Assembly: GCA_028877205.1 (NCBI GenBank)
Contig: JAPPHY010000007.1
Span: forward strand, 172,766 to 236,765
DNA: 64,000 nt
Direction: 5' to 3'
From: Chloroflexota bacterium
GTDB taxonomy: Bacteria; Chloroflexota; Dehalococcoidia; Lucifugimonadales; UBA2985
The notes beneath the pieces were generated by a model. That model saw nothing but the letters and a program-made list of their open reading frames with translations, did not search any database and was not told the DNA's origin. A program made the translations under genes and the position numbers. This document shows, one piece after another, positions 41,802 to 50,408 of the stretch. Positions within the stretch are counted from its first letter, which is position 1. Every line of letters begins with the position of its first letter.

Positions 41802-43130
41802 ATGCGCACGATGCCACAGACGCAGTTGAACCCCTCCAGCTATCATATCTGGACCATCGGCTGCCAGATGAACACAGCCGACTCCGAAAGGCTCGCCGGC
41901 GCCCTCGAGGGCATGGGCCTTGAGGAGACCGCTCGCCCCCAGGACGCCGATGTCGTCGTGCTCAACAGCTGCGTGGTGCGCCAGAGCGCCGAGGACAAGG
42001 TGGTAGGCATGATCACATCGCTCAAGCCCGTGATGCGGTCGAGCCCCGACCGCATTTTCGCGCTTATGGGGTGCATGGTCGGGCCGAACTCGACGCAGCT
42101 GCAGAAGCGGTTCCCCTACGTGGACGTGTTCATGCGACCGCAGCAGTACGAGCCTCTCATCGACCTGATCGGCGGCCGCCTCGGCATCGATGTCGACGGC
42201 TGCCTGCGCGACATCGCGCCGCCCAGGCCGAGCGTCGCGACGCACGTGCCGGTCATCCACGGCTGCGACGAGTTCTGCTCGTTCTGCATCATCCCGTACC
42301 GCCGCGGCCGCCAGAAGAGCCGGCCCGTCGATGACGTGGCGCGCGAGGTGGAGCTGCTGGCCCGCCGGGGCGTCCGCGAGGTGACGCTGCTGGGCCAGAC
42401 GGTCGACGCCTACGGCCACGACCTGCCGGACAGGCCCGACCTAGCCGACCTCTTCGAGGCCATCCACGACGTGGACGGGCTGGAGCGAATCCGCTTCCTG
42501 ACCTCGCATCCCAACTACATGAGCGATCGCATCATCGAGGCGGTGGCCGGCCTTCCCAAGGTGTGCGAGCACGTCAACCTGCCGTTCCAGGCGGGCGACG
42601 ACCGCGTGCTGCGCGACATGCGCCGCGGCTACTCGTCCGACGACTACCGCAGGCTGGTGGAGCGCATTCGCGACGCCATTCCGGGCGTGTCGATGAGCAC
42701 GGACGTGATCGTCGGCTTCCCGAGCGAGACGGACGACGAGTTCCGGTCCACGCTGGACCTCATACGAGACGTGCGGTTCGACAAGGTGCACGTGGCGGCC
42801 TACTCGGACCGCGAGGGCACCATCGCTCACCGTCGCATGGACGACGACGTGCCCCACGAGGTGAAGCGGGAACGCGTTCAGGAGATCGAGCTGCTGCAGG
42901 AGGCCGTCGCCGAGAGCATCAACGCAGGCCTGGCGGGACGAGTCGAGCCAGTGTTGGTGGAAGGCCCGAGTCGAGACGGGTGGCAGGGACGCACGCGCAG
43001 CAATAAACTGGTATACTTCTCCCACGACGGAGATCCGACGGGAGAGTTGGTTGACGTTCGGATTGAGCAGGCCGGCCCCTGGTCGCTAAGGGGCGCGGTT
43101 GCGGAGCAAGTCATGAGCGGGTCGAGGTGA
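41802..43130 (+). CDS. miaB: tRNA (2-methylthio-N6-dimethylallyladenosine-37) synthase
   Basis: A 442-residue radical-SAM methylthiotransferase that modifies A37 in tRNAs reading U-starting codons. N-terminal UPF0004 domain with Cys ligands in IGCQMN, LNSCVVR and MGCM; radical-SAM motif CDEFCSFC at about 160; C-terminal TRAM domain from about 375. The N-terminal ligands hold the second iron-sulfur cluster. ATG 41802 (or 41811) lacks a clear ribosome binding site. The mRNA probably starts with the tRNA-Ser just upstream. nadA follows 4 bp later. Confidence 0.9.
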   Translation: MRTMPQTQLNPSSYHIWTIGCQMNTADSERLAGALEGMGLEETARPQDADVVVLNSCVVRQSAEDKVVGMITSLKPVMRSSPDRIFALMGCMVGPNSTQLQKRFPYVDVFMRPQQYEPLIDLIGGRLGIDVDGCLRDIAPPRPSVATHVPVIHGCDEFCSFCIIPYRRGRQKSRPVDDVAREVELLARRGVREVTLLGQTVDAYGHDLPDRPDLADLFEAIHDVDGLERIRFLTSHPNYMSDRIIEAVAGLPKVCEHVNLPFQAGDDRVLRDMRRGYSSDDYRRLVERIRDAIPGVSMSTDVIVGFPSETDDEFRSTLDLIRDVRFDKVHVAAYSDREGTIAHRRMDDDVPHEVKRERVQEIELLQEAVAESINAGLAGRVEPVLVEGPSRDGWQGRTRSNKLVYFSHDGDPTGELVDVRIEQAGPWSLRGAVAEQVMSGSR

Positions 43131-43134
43131 GCCT

Positions 43135-44340
43135 ATGCCTACCACTGAGAAGGTACCATATATACCTCTGACGGAGGTCGAACAGTCGGCGTTCTGCCGT
43201 ACCGATGAGACCCTGGACGTCAAGCCGCTGGCGGAGGAATTCGCCGCGGTGGTCAGCTGGCAGAGCATACCGTCCGAGTACCACTACATGGGCGGCGAGG
43301 AGCTGACGCGCCGGATCCGATACGCCAGAGACATCCTGGCGGACCGGCTGGTGGTGCTGGGCCACCACTACCAGCGCGACGAGATCATCCAGTTCGCCGA
43401 CTTCCGCGGCGACTCGCTCAAGCTGTCGCAGCAGGCGGCGGCACAGCCGCAGGCGGAGTTCATCGTCTTCTGCGGCGTCCACTTCATGGCGGAGACGGCG
43501 GACATACTCAGCGCGCCGCATCAGCAGGTTATCCTGCCCAACATCACGGCCGGCTGCTCCATGGCGGACATGGCCCGCACGGACGACGTGCTGGACTGCT
43601 GGGACGATCTGACGGAGGTGCTCGGCGAGGGCGGCATCATACCCATCACGTACATGAACTCCACGGCGGCCATCAAGGCGCTGTGCGGTCGCAACAACGG
43701 CATCGTGTGCACGTCTTCGAATGCGCCGGCGGTGATGCGCTGGGCCTTCGAGCGGGGCGAGCGCGTGGTGTTCTTCCCGGACCAGCACCTGGGTCGCAAC
43801 ACCGGCGTCAAGCTGGGCATACCGGTGGATGAGATGCTGGTGTGGAACCCGTTCAAGCCGCTGGGAGGACATACGGCTGAGGAGCTTCAGCGTTCGAAGG
43901 CCGTGCTGTGGATGGGCCATTGCTCGGTGCATACGCGGTTCAGCGTGGCGCAGATCAACAAGGCCAGGGCCGCGTACCCGGACATAAACGTGGTGGTGCA
44001 CCCGGAGTGCGTGAAGGAGGTCGTGGATCTGGCCGACTGCGACGGCTCGACGGAGTTCATCATCAAGACGATCAACGAGGCGCCTTCCGGCAGCAAGTGG
44101 GCCGTGGGCACGGAGATAAGCCTGGTGAACCGGCTGGCGCAGGAAAACCCGGACAAGCTGGTGTTCTGCCTGGACTCGGTTGTGTGCCCGTGCTCGACGA
44201 TGTATCGAACGCACCCGGCGTACCTGCTGTGGTCGCTGGAGCGGCTGCTGGACGGCGAGGTGATCAACCGCATCACGGTCGACGACGAGACGGCGCACTA
44301 CGCCCGCATATCGCTGGAGCGAATGCTGCAAGAGGTGTAG
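43135..44340 (+). CDS. nadA: Quinolinate synthase
   Basis: A 401-residue iron-sulfur enzyme that condenses iminoaspartate and dihydroxyacetone phosphate into quinolinate for NAD. The three cluster cysteines appear in VFCGVHFMAETA, WMGHCSVHTRF (near residue 263) and CLDSVVCPCSTM. It also has GHHYQRDEI and NITAGCSMADM. It belongs to the longer NadA type (about 400 residues). It is followed by nadC after an 81-bp gap; no nadB is in the window. Confidence 0.93.
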   Translation: MPTTEKVPYIPLTEVEQSAFCRTDETLDVKPLAEEFAAVVSWQSIPSEYHYMGGEELTRRIRYARDILADRLVVLGHHYQRDEIIQFADFRGDSLKLSQQAAAQPQAEFIVFCGVHFMAETADILSAPHQQVILPNITAGCSMADMARTDDVLDCWDDLTEVLGEGGIIPITYMNSTAAIKALCGRNNGIVCTSSNAPAVMRWAFERGERVVFFPDQHLGRNTGVKLGIPVDEMLVWNPFKPLGGHTAEELQRSKAVLWMGHCSVHTRFSVAQINKARAAYPDINVVVHPECVKEVVDLADCDGSTEFIIKTINEAPSGSKWAVGTEISLVNRLAQENPDKLVFCLDSVVCPCSTMYRTHPAYLLWSLERLLDGEVINRITVDDETAHYARISLERMLQEV

Positions 44341-44421
44341 GGGCGCGGGGCACCGTCGGACAATGGAAGCGAAGCCTGAGCGCAGCGGACCCGAGTGACT
44401 CGGGACCTATCCACTAGCTTG

Positions 44422-45267
44422 ATGCAAATCACATCCTCGATTCGAGACATCGTCGAGCGGGCGCTTGTGGAGGACCTGGGCCACGGCGACGTCACCACGG
44501 ACGCTCTCATACCGACTGACGCGCGCGGGCAGGCGGTGGTGGTGGTCAAGGCCGACGGCGTAGTGGCGGGCCTGGAGGTCGCGCTCGAGGTGTTCCGACA
44601 GGTCGACGCGTCGACCAGAGGGGCGATCCATGTGCCTGACGGAACGGCCGTATCGCCCGGCGACGTGGTTGCGGACGTCGAGGGGAGCGTGGCCGGCATC
44701 CTGAAGGCGGAGCGCGTAGCGCTCAACTTCCTGCAGCGTCTCAGCGGCATCGCCACGGCCACGGCCGCCTACGTGAGGGCAGTCCAGGACACGAAGGCCC
44801 GCATCATCGACACGCGCAAGACCGTGCCCGGCCTGCGGCAGCTGGAGAAGTACGCCGTGCGGGCGGGCGGCGGCCACAACCATCGCTACAACCTGGCCGA
44901 CGGCATCCTTATCAAGGACAACCACATCGCTGCGCTGCGTGCGCGGGAGCTGGGGCTGGAGGAGATAGTGGACCTGGCCCGACAACGCTCACCGCATACG
45001 CTGCGGATTGAGATCGAGGTGGAGACGGTGGAGGAGGCAGTGGAGGCGCTGGACGCGGGCGCGGACGCGGTGCTGCTGGACAACATGTCGCCGGAGGAGA
45101 TGCGCCGCGTGGTGGAGATCTCGGGCGGCCGGGCGCTGCTGGAGGCGTCGGGAGGCGTGACGCTGGACACCGTGCGGGCTGTGGCGGAGACGGGCGTGGA
45201 CCTCATATCGGTTGGCGCGCTGACACACTCGGTTCGGGCGCTGGACATCAGCCTGGACCTGGGGTAG
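44422..45267 (+). CDS. nadC: Nicotinate-nucleotide pyrophosphorylase (carboxylating)
   Basis: A 281-residue enzyme that converts quinolinate and PRPP to nicotinate mononucleotide. Marks: ALVEDLGHGDVTTDALIP near the start, LNFLQRLSGIAT, DTRKTVPGLRQLEKYAV, GGGHNHRYNLADGILIKDNH and, late, EASGGVTLDTV. ATG 44422 gives the usual length; a GTG at 44395 is in frame but sits in a CCCGAG/CTCGGG stem. NadA product is its substrate, and NadD at 7.2 kb is the next step. Confidence 0.92.
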   Translation: MQITSSIRDIVERALVEDLGHGDVTTDALIPTDARGQAVVVVKADGVVAGLEVALEVFRQVDASTRGAIHVPDGTAVSPGDVVADVEGSVAGILKAERVALNFLQRLSGIATATAAYVRAVQDTKARIIDTRKTVPGLRQLEKYAVRAGGGHNHRYNLADGILIKDNHIAALRARELGLEEIVDLARQRSPHTLRIEIEVETVEEAVEALDAGADAVLLDNMSPEEMRRVVEISGGRALLEASGGVTLDTVRAVAETGVDLISVGALTHSVRALDISLDLG

Positions 45268-45268
45268 A

Positions 45269-45290
45269 GGAGCGCGGGCAGGCCCGCTCC
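45269..45290 (+). terminator. Possible terminator after nadC
   Basis: GGAG-CG-CGGGC pairs with GCCCG-CTCC around an AG loop, with a two-base bulge, starting 2 bp after the nadC stop. No T-run follows. Confidence 0.3.
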
Positions 45291-45353
45291 GACGCCTCGC
45301 CCGTCGATCAGATAAAGTCGGCAGCCGCGGCTGCATGCCCCACGCTCGCCAGC

Positions 45354-45382
45354 TTGCAATGGCTGCTCGACTGTGCGATACT
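45354..45382 (+). promoter_or_regulatory. rpsB promoter
   Basis: TTGCAA (45354-45359), 17 bases, GATACT (45377-45382), with TG one base before the -10 (45374-45375). Start near 45389. Confidence 0.5.
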
Positions 45383-45432
45383 CTCGCAGTTACGTGAAGG
45401 TGTGAGTAAAGGACAGGGAGGAGCGCGCACGC

Positions 45433-46356
45433 ATGGTCGTTTCCGATGAGCGAGAGGTAGCCTCTCAACCGCAAGAGGCTCTAACCATGAAGTCTCTGCT
45501 GGAAGCAGGGGTCCACTTTGGGCATCAGACTCAGAGATGGCACCCCCGCATGAAGCAGTACATTTTCTCGCAGCGCAACGGCATACACATCATAGACCTG
45601 CAGCAGTCCATGTCGCTGCTCAAGCGCGCTCAGCAGTTCGTATCGGACGTGGTGGCCGGCGGGCAGAGCGTACTGTTCGTGGGCACCAAGCGCCAGGCGC
45701 AGGACTCGGTCGAACAGGCCGCCCGGAACTGCGGCATGTTCTTCGTGAAGCACCGATGGCTTGGCGGAACGCTCACCAATTTCCCGTCCATACAGGGGCG
45801 TATCGACTACCTTGTGCGCCTGGAGGAGCGACGCGCCAAGGGTGGCTTTGCCCTGCTCACCAAGAAGGAGGCGCTGAAGCTGGAGGACGAGGTGCAACGC
45901 CTCAACCGCAACTTCGGGGGCGTGAAGGAGATGACCACGCTGCCCGGGGCCCTCTTCGTGGTGGACATCGGCAGGGAGAAGATAGCCGTGGCCGAAGGGC
46001 GGCGAATGGGTATACCCATAGTCGCGCTCGTGGACACGGACGGCGATCCCGACCTGGTCGACTACCCCATCGCCGCCAACGACGACGCCATTCGCTCCAT
46101 CAGCCTCGTGACGGCCCGCATCGCCTACGCCGTGACGGAGGGTCTGCGCCGACGGGCCGAGCTTGCCAGCGCCGCTCAGGAGCTTGAGATGGCTGAGGAG
46201 GCGCTGGAGACGGGCGAGGCTGTGGAAGAAGAAGAGGAGGGCGAGACCCTGGTGGAGGTGGATCCGGAGGCCCTTGCTCGCGCCATGGCCGGAGATAGTG
46301 GCTCGTCGCCCAATCCGGGGAACGCTAGCCAGGCCTCTTCGGAAGGGACCGCCTAG
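45433..46356 (+). CDS. rpsB: 30S ribosomal protein S2
   Basis: A 307-residue S2. The core starts [20 protein letters not shown] (from about 18), with [19 protein letters not shown], and the second signature [20 protein letters not shown]. There is a 16-residue N-terminal extension and an acidic C-terminal tail of about 70 residues, with a run of Glu, longer than in E. coli S2. ATG 45433 follows GGGAGGAG. tsf follows 2 bp later, the classic pair. Confidence 0.95.
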   Translation: MVVSDEREVASQPQEALTMKSLLEAGVHFGHQTQRWHPRMKQYIFSQRNGIHIIDLQQSMSLLKRAQQFVSDVVAGGQSVLFVGTKRQAQDSVEQAARNCGMFFVKHRWLGGTLTNFPSIQGRIDYLVRLEERRAKGGFALLTKKEALKLEDEVQRLNRNFGGVKEMTTLPGALFVVDIGREKIAVAEGRRMGIPIVALVDTDGDPDLVDYPIAANDDAIRSISLVTARIAYAVTEGLRRRAELASAAQELEMAEEALETGEAVEEEEEGETLVEVDPEALARAMAGDSGSSPNPGNASQASSEGTA

Positions 46357-46358
46357 CC

Positions 46359-46883
46359 ATGCCGGGAGTGTCGCTCGAGGCGATCAAGGACCTGAGGGAG
46401 CAGACCAGCGCGGGCGTCATGGACTGCAAGAACGCGCTGGAGGAGGCCGGCGGTGATATGGCGAAGGCGGTCGAGCTCCTGAGACAGAAGGGCCTGTCGA
46501 TTGCCGCCAAGAAATCGTCCAGAGACACGCTTGAGGGCGTGGTCGACAGCTACATCCACGCGGGCAGCCGCGTGGGCGCCATCGTGGAGCTAAACTGCGA
46601 GACGGACTTCGTGGCGCGGACGCCGGAGTTCAAGGAGCTTGCTCACAACCTGGCGATGCAGATCGCGGCCATGTCGCCTCGATACGTGGACGGCGAGGCC
46701 GCCGATGAGGACGAAGCCGCCGGCGCCGAGAGCCTCCTGCTCATGGAGCAGGCTTTCATCAAGGACCCTTCCCAGACGATCAGGGACGTTGTGAACGACG
46801 TGATGGCGCGCCTGGGCGAGAACATCCGCGTCCGGCGGTTCCAGCGGTTCGCGCTGGGCGAAGACGCGGCCGCGAGCGAGTAA
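46359..46883 (+). CDS. tsf: Elongation factor Ts (short form)
   Basis: A 174-residue EF-Ts that recycles EF-Tu. The N-terminal module SLEAIKDLREQTSAGVMDCKNALEEAGGD and the ELNCETDFVARTPEFKEL signature are intact. The second core subdomain is mostly missing compared with the 283-residue E. coli protein, as in thermophiles and several Chloroflexota. The convergent channel gene lies next, where pyrH would be expected. Confidence 0.93.
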   Translation: MPGVSLEAIKDLREQTSAGVMDCKNALEEAGGDMAKAVELLRQKGLSIAAKKSSRDTLEGVVDSYIHAGSRVGAIVELNCETDFVARTPEFKELAHNLAMQIAAMSPRYVDGEAADEDEAAGAESLLLMEQAFIKDPSQTIRDVVNDVMARLGENIRVRRFQRFALGEDAAASE

Positions 46884-46919
46884 CGGGCGTCCCCGTTTAC
46901 TCCGAGGTTGCGCCTGTCA

Positions 46920-46938
46920 GAGTCCCAAGATAGGACTC
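46920..46938. terminator. Small hairpin between convergent genes
   Basis: GAGTCC, seven-base loop, GGACTC between the tsf end and the channel-gene end. It has no T-run, so termination is only a guess. Confidence 0.25.
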
Positions 46939-46940
46939 CG

Positions 46941-47915
46941 CTAATCGCGTTCGTCGTCTCTCATGCGCTGTTCCAGGCGCCGGAGAGTGGCCTGCGTGGT
47001 TCTTATCTCTCGCAGAAGCTCCTCACTGCTTGGGGGGCCTTCCAGTTTGCGCAACCGCTCCGTCTTCGCATCGTCCAGGCTGTTGATGATGATGGCTATG
47101 AACATGTTAATCACCACAAAAGTGCCTACGACGACGAAGCTGACGAAGTACACCCAAGCCCACGGATACGCCTCCATGGCCGTGTACATGATGTCGGTCC
47201 AGTCCTCCAGCGTTAACACCCGGAAGAGGGACAGTAGCGAAATCCCCAAGTTGCGCCAGTGGACCGGGTCGTGCTCGTGGAACAGGTGGTAGCCCATGAT
47301 GGCGTAGATGTAGACCACAATGCTCATCAGGATCAGCACGTGGCCCACGCTGGGGATGGATCGCACGAGGGCGGCGACTATCAGGCGCAGGTCCTTGATG
47401 GTGGAGATGAGCCGCACAACCCGCAGCAACCGGAAGAGGCGAGTGACTATGGCAAACTCACCAGTGGCCGGGATCAGCGCCAGAACGATAACCGTGAAGT
47501 CGAAGACGTTCCAGCCGTCGGTGAAGTAGCGCAGCGGCCGCGGCCATCGGGCCGCCAGCTTCAACAGCGCCTCCACCACAAAGACGCCCAGAATTGCGTT
47601 GTTGGCCAGGTTGAGCCAGCTGCCGTAGTCTCGCTCGATGGCCGGCGACGTGCCGAGTCCGAGAAGCGCGGCGTTGAACAGGATTATTGAGATGATCAGG
47701 TACTCGAACCGGTTGGCCTCGACCAACCGCCGGCATCCATCCAACAGCCGGTTAGTCCCGGCCTGCGGAGTGGATTCTTCGGTTTCTTCTCGTTCGGTCA
47801 AAGCTCTGTCTGCGAGGGGTGTGTGATTTGCCTCAGGCGGGATGCTTCTGCAGTCTCGGCCTAGCGCCAGGGTGGGTATCCGGTAACCGGAGATGGCCCC
47901 GCAGGCAGCGGCCAC
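46941..47915 (-). CDS. Voltage-gated cation channel (BacNav-like) with filter TLEDWTD
   Basis: A 324-residue six-span channel of the bacterial NaChBac/NavAb type. S1 starts near residue 70. S4 has Arg at 159, 162, 165 and 168, every third position (RLFRLLRVVRL). The pore loop is FRVLTLEDWTDIM (filter Thr235-Asp241), S6 is VINMFIAIIINSL, and a C-terminal coiled coil lies at about 298-319. NavAb has TLESWSM here. The Asp at position 238 and Asp at 241 resemble the engineered calcium-selective CavAb filter, so calcium permeation is possible. The start may be GTG 47915 or TTG 47801, which drops a 38-residue lead. It lies on the minus strand between tsf and frr. Confidence 0.88.
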   Translation of the reverse strand: MAAACGAISGYRIPTLALGRDCRSIPPEANHTPLADRALTEREETEESTPQAGTNRLLDGCRRLVEANRFEYLIISIILFNAALLGLGTSPAIERDYGSWLNLANNAILGVFVVEALLKLAARWPRPLRYFTDGWNVFDFTVIVLALIPATGEFAIVTRLFRLLRVVRLISTIKDLRLIVAALVRSIPSVGHVLILMSIVVYIYAIMGYHLFHEHDPVHWRNLGISLLSLFRVLTLEDWTDIMYTAMEAYPWAWVYFVSFVVVGTFVVINMFIAIIINSLDDAKTERLRKLEGPPSSEELLREIRTTQATLRRLEQRMRDDERD

Positions 47916-47971
47916 TGCAATCTTACACCACCCGGCTTGAGACGGGCAAAGACCGTCGGCTCCTCAAGGCT

Positions 47972-48000
47972 TTATCGGCGGGCTTTTCCTATGCTACACT
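47972..48000 (+). promoter_or_regulatory. frr promoter
   Basis: TTATCG (47972-47977), 17 bases, TACACT (47995-48000), with TGC before the -10 (extended). Start near 48007. It shows frr has its own promoter after the interrupting channel gene. Confidence 0.5.
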
Positions 48001-48069
48001 TCCTTTGACGCTGCCAGATTGGCATCAACGGAGTAGCCGCACGACATTCTCGCAAGGGGAGCGTGACTC

Positions 48070-48633
48070 ATGGCCACGATTAGGGAGGTCCTCGAAGAGG
48101 GCGACCAGAGGAAGAAGCGGTCGGTGGAGGCTCTCAAAAGGGAGCTCGCCACCGTCAGGACAGGCCGGGCCAACCCGGCGCTGGTCGAGAACGTGATGGT
48201 GGACTACTACGGCACATCCACGCCGCTCAACCAGCTGGCATCGATCACGGCGGCGGAGGCGCGTCTGCTAGTAGTGCAGCCCTGGGACCGGCAGAGCCTA
48301 CCCGCCGTGGAGAAGGCCATTCAGAAGCTCAGCATTGGGCTGAACCCCATCAACGACGGCAACGTGCTGCGACTGGCCATCCCGCAGCTCACGGAGGACA
48401 GGCGCAAGGAGTTGGTTCGCCTCGTTCGCAAGAAGGTGGAGGACGGACGCGTCGAGGTGCGCAACATCCGCCGTGACGTCCTGGAGCAGCTGAGAGGCAT
48501 GGAGCGTGAAAAGGAGATCTCGCAGGACGAGGGCAAGCGCGCGCAGGACCAGCTCCAGAAGATGACAGACCTGTACGTGGGCGAGATGGACGGCCTGGGC
48601 TCCGACAAGGAGAAGGAGGTCATGGAGGTCTAA
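48070..48633 (+). CDS. frr: Ribosome recycling factor
   Basis: A 187-residue protein that splits post-termination ribosomes with EF-G. It has the family segments KRELATVRTGRANPALVENV, LNQLASITAAEARLLVVQPWD and GNVLRLAIPQLTEDRRKELV. ATG 48070 follows AAGGGGAG. It leads the plus-strand run frr-uppS-cdsA-dxr-rseP-ispG, the standard order apart from the missing pyrH in front. Confidence 0.95.
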   Translation: MATIREVLEEGDQRKKRSVEALKRELATVRTGRANPALVENVMVDYYGTSTPLNQLASITAAEARLLVVQPWDRQSLPAVEKAIQKLSIGLNPINDGNVLRLAIPQLTEDRRKELVRLVRKKVEDGRVEVRNIRRDVLEQLRGMEREKEISQDEGKRAQDQLQKMTDLYVGEMDGLGSDKEKEVMEV

Positions 48634-48697
48634 GACTTCTCCGCAGCTCGCGTAACGGGCTGCCCCAACCGCGGCGCGGAGCCGGACCGAAGGACCA

Positions 48698-49435
48698 ATG
48701 AAGGCGAAGGAGCAGATAAACCCGGACGTGAGCGAAGAGTTTTCGCACGTGCCGGTGCATGTTGCCATCATCATGGACGGCAACGGGCGATGGGCGGAGC
48801 AGCGTAGCCTTCCCAGGCTGGCCGGCCACCAGGCAGGCCGCGAGAACATCCGGCGCGTGATCGAGGAGGCGGCGAGGATCGGAGTCAAGCACCTGACGAT
48901 CTACGCCTTCTCCACGGAGAACTGGGACCGGCCTGTAGAGGAGGTGAACGGCCTCATGGGCATCCTGGGAGAGGCGGTGGAGACCGAGACCTCCGCGCTC
49001 CACAAGCAGGGCGTCAGGCTGTGTCACCTCGGCACTCTCGATCGGCTCCCTCCGGAGCTTCGGAAAGCCGTGTGCCGCGCCGTGGAGCTGACCAAGAACA
49101 ACGACCGCATCACCCTCAACGTGGCCTTCAACTACGGCGGCCGGGCCGAGATACTTGGGGCGGTGCGCCGGATAGTCGAGGAAGGAGTGGCGCCCAAGGA
49201 CATCGACGAGGTCACCTTCAGCAGCTACCTCAACACGGCGGGCATGCCGGAGCCGGACTTGATCATTCGTACCGGAGGCGAGATGCGCCTGAGCAACTTC
49301 CTGCTGTGGCAGTCGGCGTACAGCGAGTACTACAGCACAGAGGCGTACTGGCCGGACTTCGACCAGGAGGAACTGCACTTGGCGCTCAAGGCCTACGGCC
49401 GCCGCCGGCGTCGCTTCGGCAGGGTCGAGGCCTGA
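48698..49435 (+). CDS. uppS: Isoprenyl (undecaprenyl) diphosphate synthase
   Basis: A 245-residue cis-prenyltransferase that builds the polyprenyl carrier for cell-wall sugars. Marks: IIMDGNGRWA (catalytic Asp), LTIYAFSTENW, and the C-terminal PDLIIRTGGEMRLSNFLLWQ with YSE. The ending differs from the usual TSGEQRISNFLLWQ-type only by GGEMRL. It lies 64 bp after frr. Confidence 0.94.
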   Translation: MKAKEQINPDVSEEFSHVPVHVAIIMDGNGRWAEQRSLPRLAGHQAGRENIRRVIEEAARIGVKHLTIYAFSTENWDRPVEEVNGLMGILGEAVETETSALHKQGVRLCHLGTLDRLPPELRKAVCRAVELTKNNDRITLNVAFNYGGRAEILGAVRRIVEEGVAPKDIDEVTFSSYLNTAGMPEPDLIIRTGGEMRLSNFLLWQSAYSEYYSTEAYWPDFDQEELHLALKAYGRRRRRFGRVEA

Positions 49436-49565
49436 TGCCCCAGACCGGCGGCCCGCGCAAGGTGCCGGAGCACTCGACAGACCTTGCCCGAGCCCGCTAC
49501 CGGCGCACGGTGACCACAGATCCATCGTTGCCCATCCCCTAAGGGTGCTACCAATCGTCTGACCA

Positions 49566-50408
49566 ATGGCTTCTCGGCTGGCAAGCGCCTTCGTTGGCGT
49601 ACCCATCGTCATCGCCGCCCTCTGGGCCGGCGCGCCCTGGCTCTCTATGCTGGCCGCCGTGCTCGCGTCCCTTGGAGCGGTGGAGTTCTACCGCATGGCG
49701 GAGCAGCGAGGCGCGCGGCCGGCCACGGTGCTGGGCGTCGCCTGGGCGCTGGTGTTCGTGGTCAGCGGCCACAGCGAAGACTACGTGGAATACCAGACTA
49801 CGCTGGTTGCCGTGGGCGGAGGTGCCCTGACTCTCGCGTGGCACCTGGCGCGGCGTTTCGTTCCGGGTCGGGCGAAAGATGACATCGACGAAGCTCCGGA
49901 CAGTCTTGGCGATACGATAGCCGACTGGGGCAATACGGCCGCGGGCGCGATCTACACGGGTTGGACGCTCTCGTTGTTCCTGCGCCTCCGCGCAGGAGAG
50001 GACGGCTTGGAGTGGGTGCTGCTGGCTGTCCTTGCCACGTTCGCCACGGACACGGGAGCGTTCCTGGTTGGCCGTGCGATAGGCCGCCGGCGCATGGCGC
50101 CCCGTATCAGCCCCGGCAAGACGTGGGAGGGCGCGATTGGCGGATGGGTCGCGGGAGTTGGCGCCGTTGTCGGATTGGCTGCGCTGCTGGACATGCCACT
50201 GACGCAGCCGGAGGCCATTGTTCTAGGCGCGCTGATCGGTGTTGCGGCGCAGGTGGGAGACCTGGTTGAGTCCATTCTCAAGCGAGCCGCCGGCGTAAAG
50301 GACTCCGGCACGCTGATACCGGGCCACGGCGGCGTGCTGGACCGGCTGGACAGCGTTGTCTTCGCAGTCGTGGTCGTGTACCATTTCAGTGTATGGACAG
50401 TGGGGTGA
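49566..50408 (+). CDS. cdsA: Phosphatidate cytidylyltransferase
   Basis: A 280-residue membrane enzyme with about seven spans. It makes CDP-diacylglycerol, the common precursor of bacterial phospholipids. The family signature near the C-terminus reads SILKRAAGVKDSGTLIPGHG then GVLDRLDS, with ISPGKTWEGAIGG upstream. It overlaps dxr by 16 bases. The 130-bp space before it contains only a 35-codon frame of doubtful value. Confidence 0.92.
   Translation: MASRLASAFVGVPIVIAALWAGAPWLSMLAAVLASLGAVEFYRMAEQRGARPATVLGVAWALVFVVSGHSEDYVEYQTTLVAVGGGALTLAWHLARRFVPGRAKDDIDEAPDSLGDTIADWGNTAAGAIYTGWTLSLFLRLRAGEDGLEWVLLAVLATFATDTGAFLVGRAIGRRRMAPRISPGKTWEGAIGGWVAGVGAVVGLAALLDMPLTQPEAIVLGALIGVAAQVGDLVESILKRAAGVKDSGTLIPGHGGVLDRLDSVVFAVVVVYHFSVWTVG

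Noticed and set aside
44380..44400. CCCGAG-TGA-CTCGGG stem as the nadC terminator or operator
   Set aside because: It is short and lies between nadA and nadC, which probably share a transcript; there is no T-run.
49435..49542. 35-codon ATG frame overlapping the uppS stop
   Set aside because: There is no family match and no hydrophobic or structural pattern. The TGATG overlap alone is not enough; it may be a relic.
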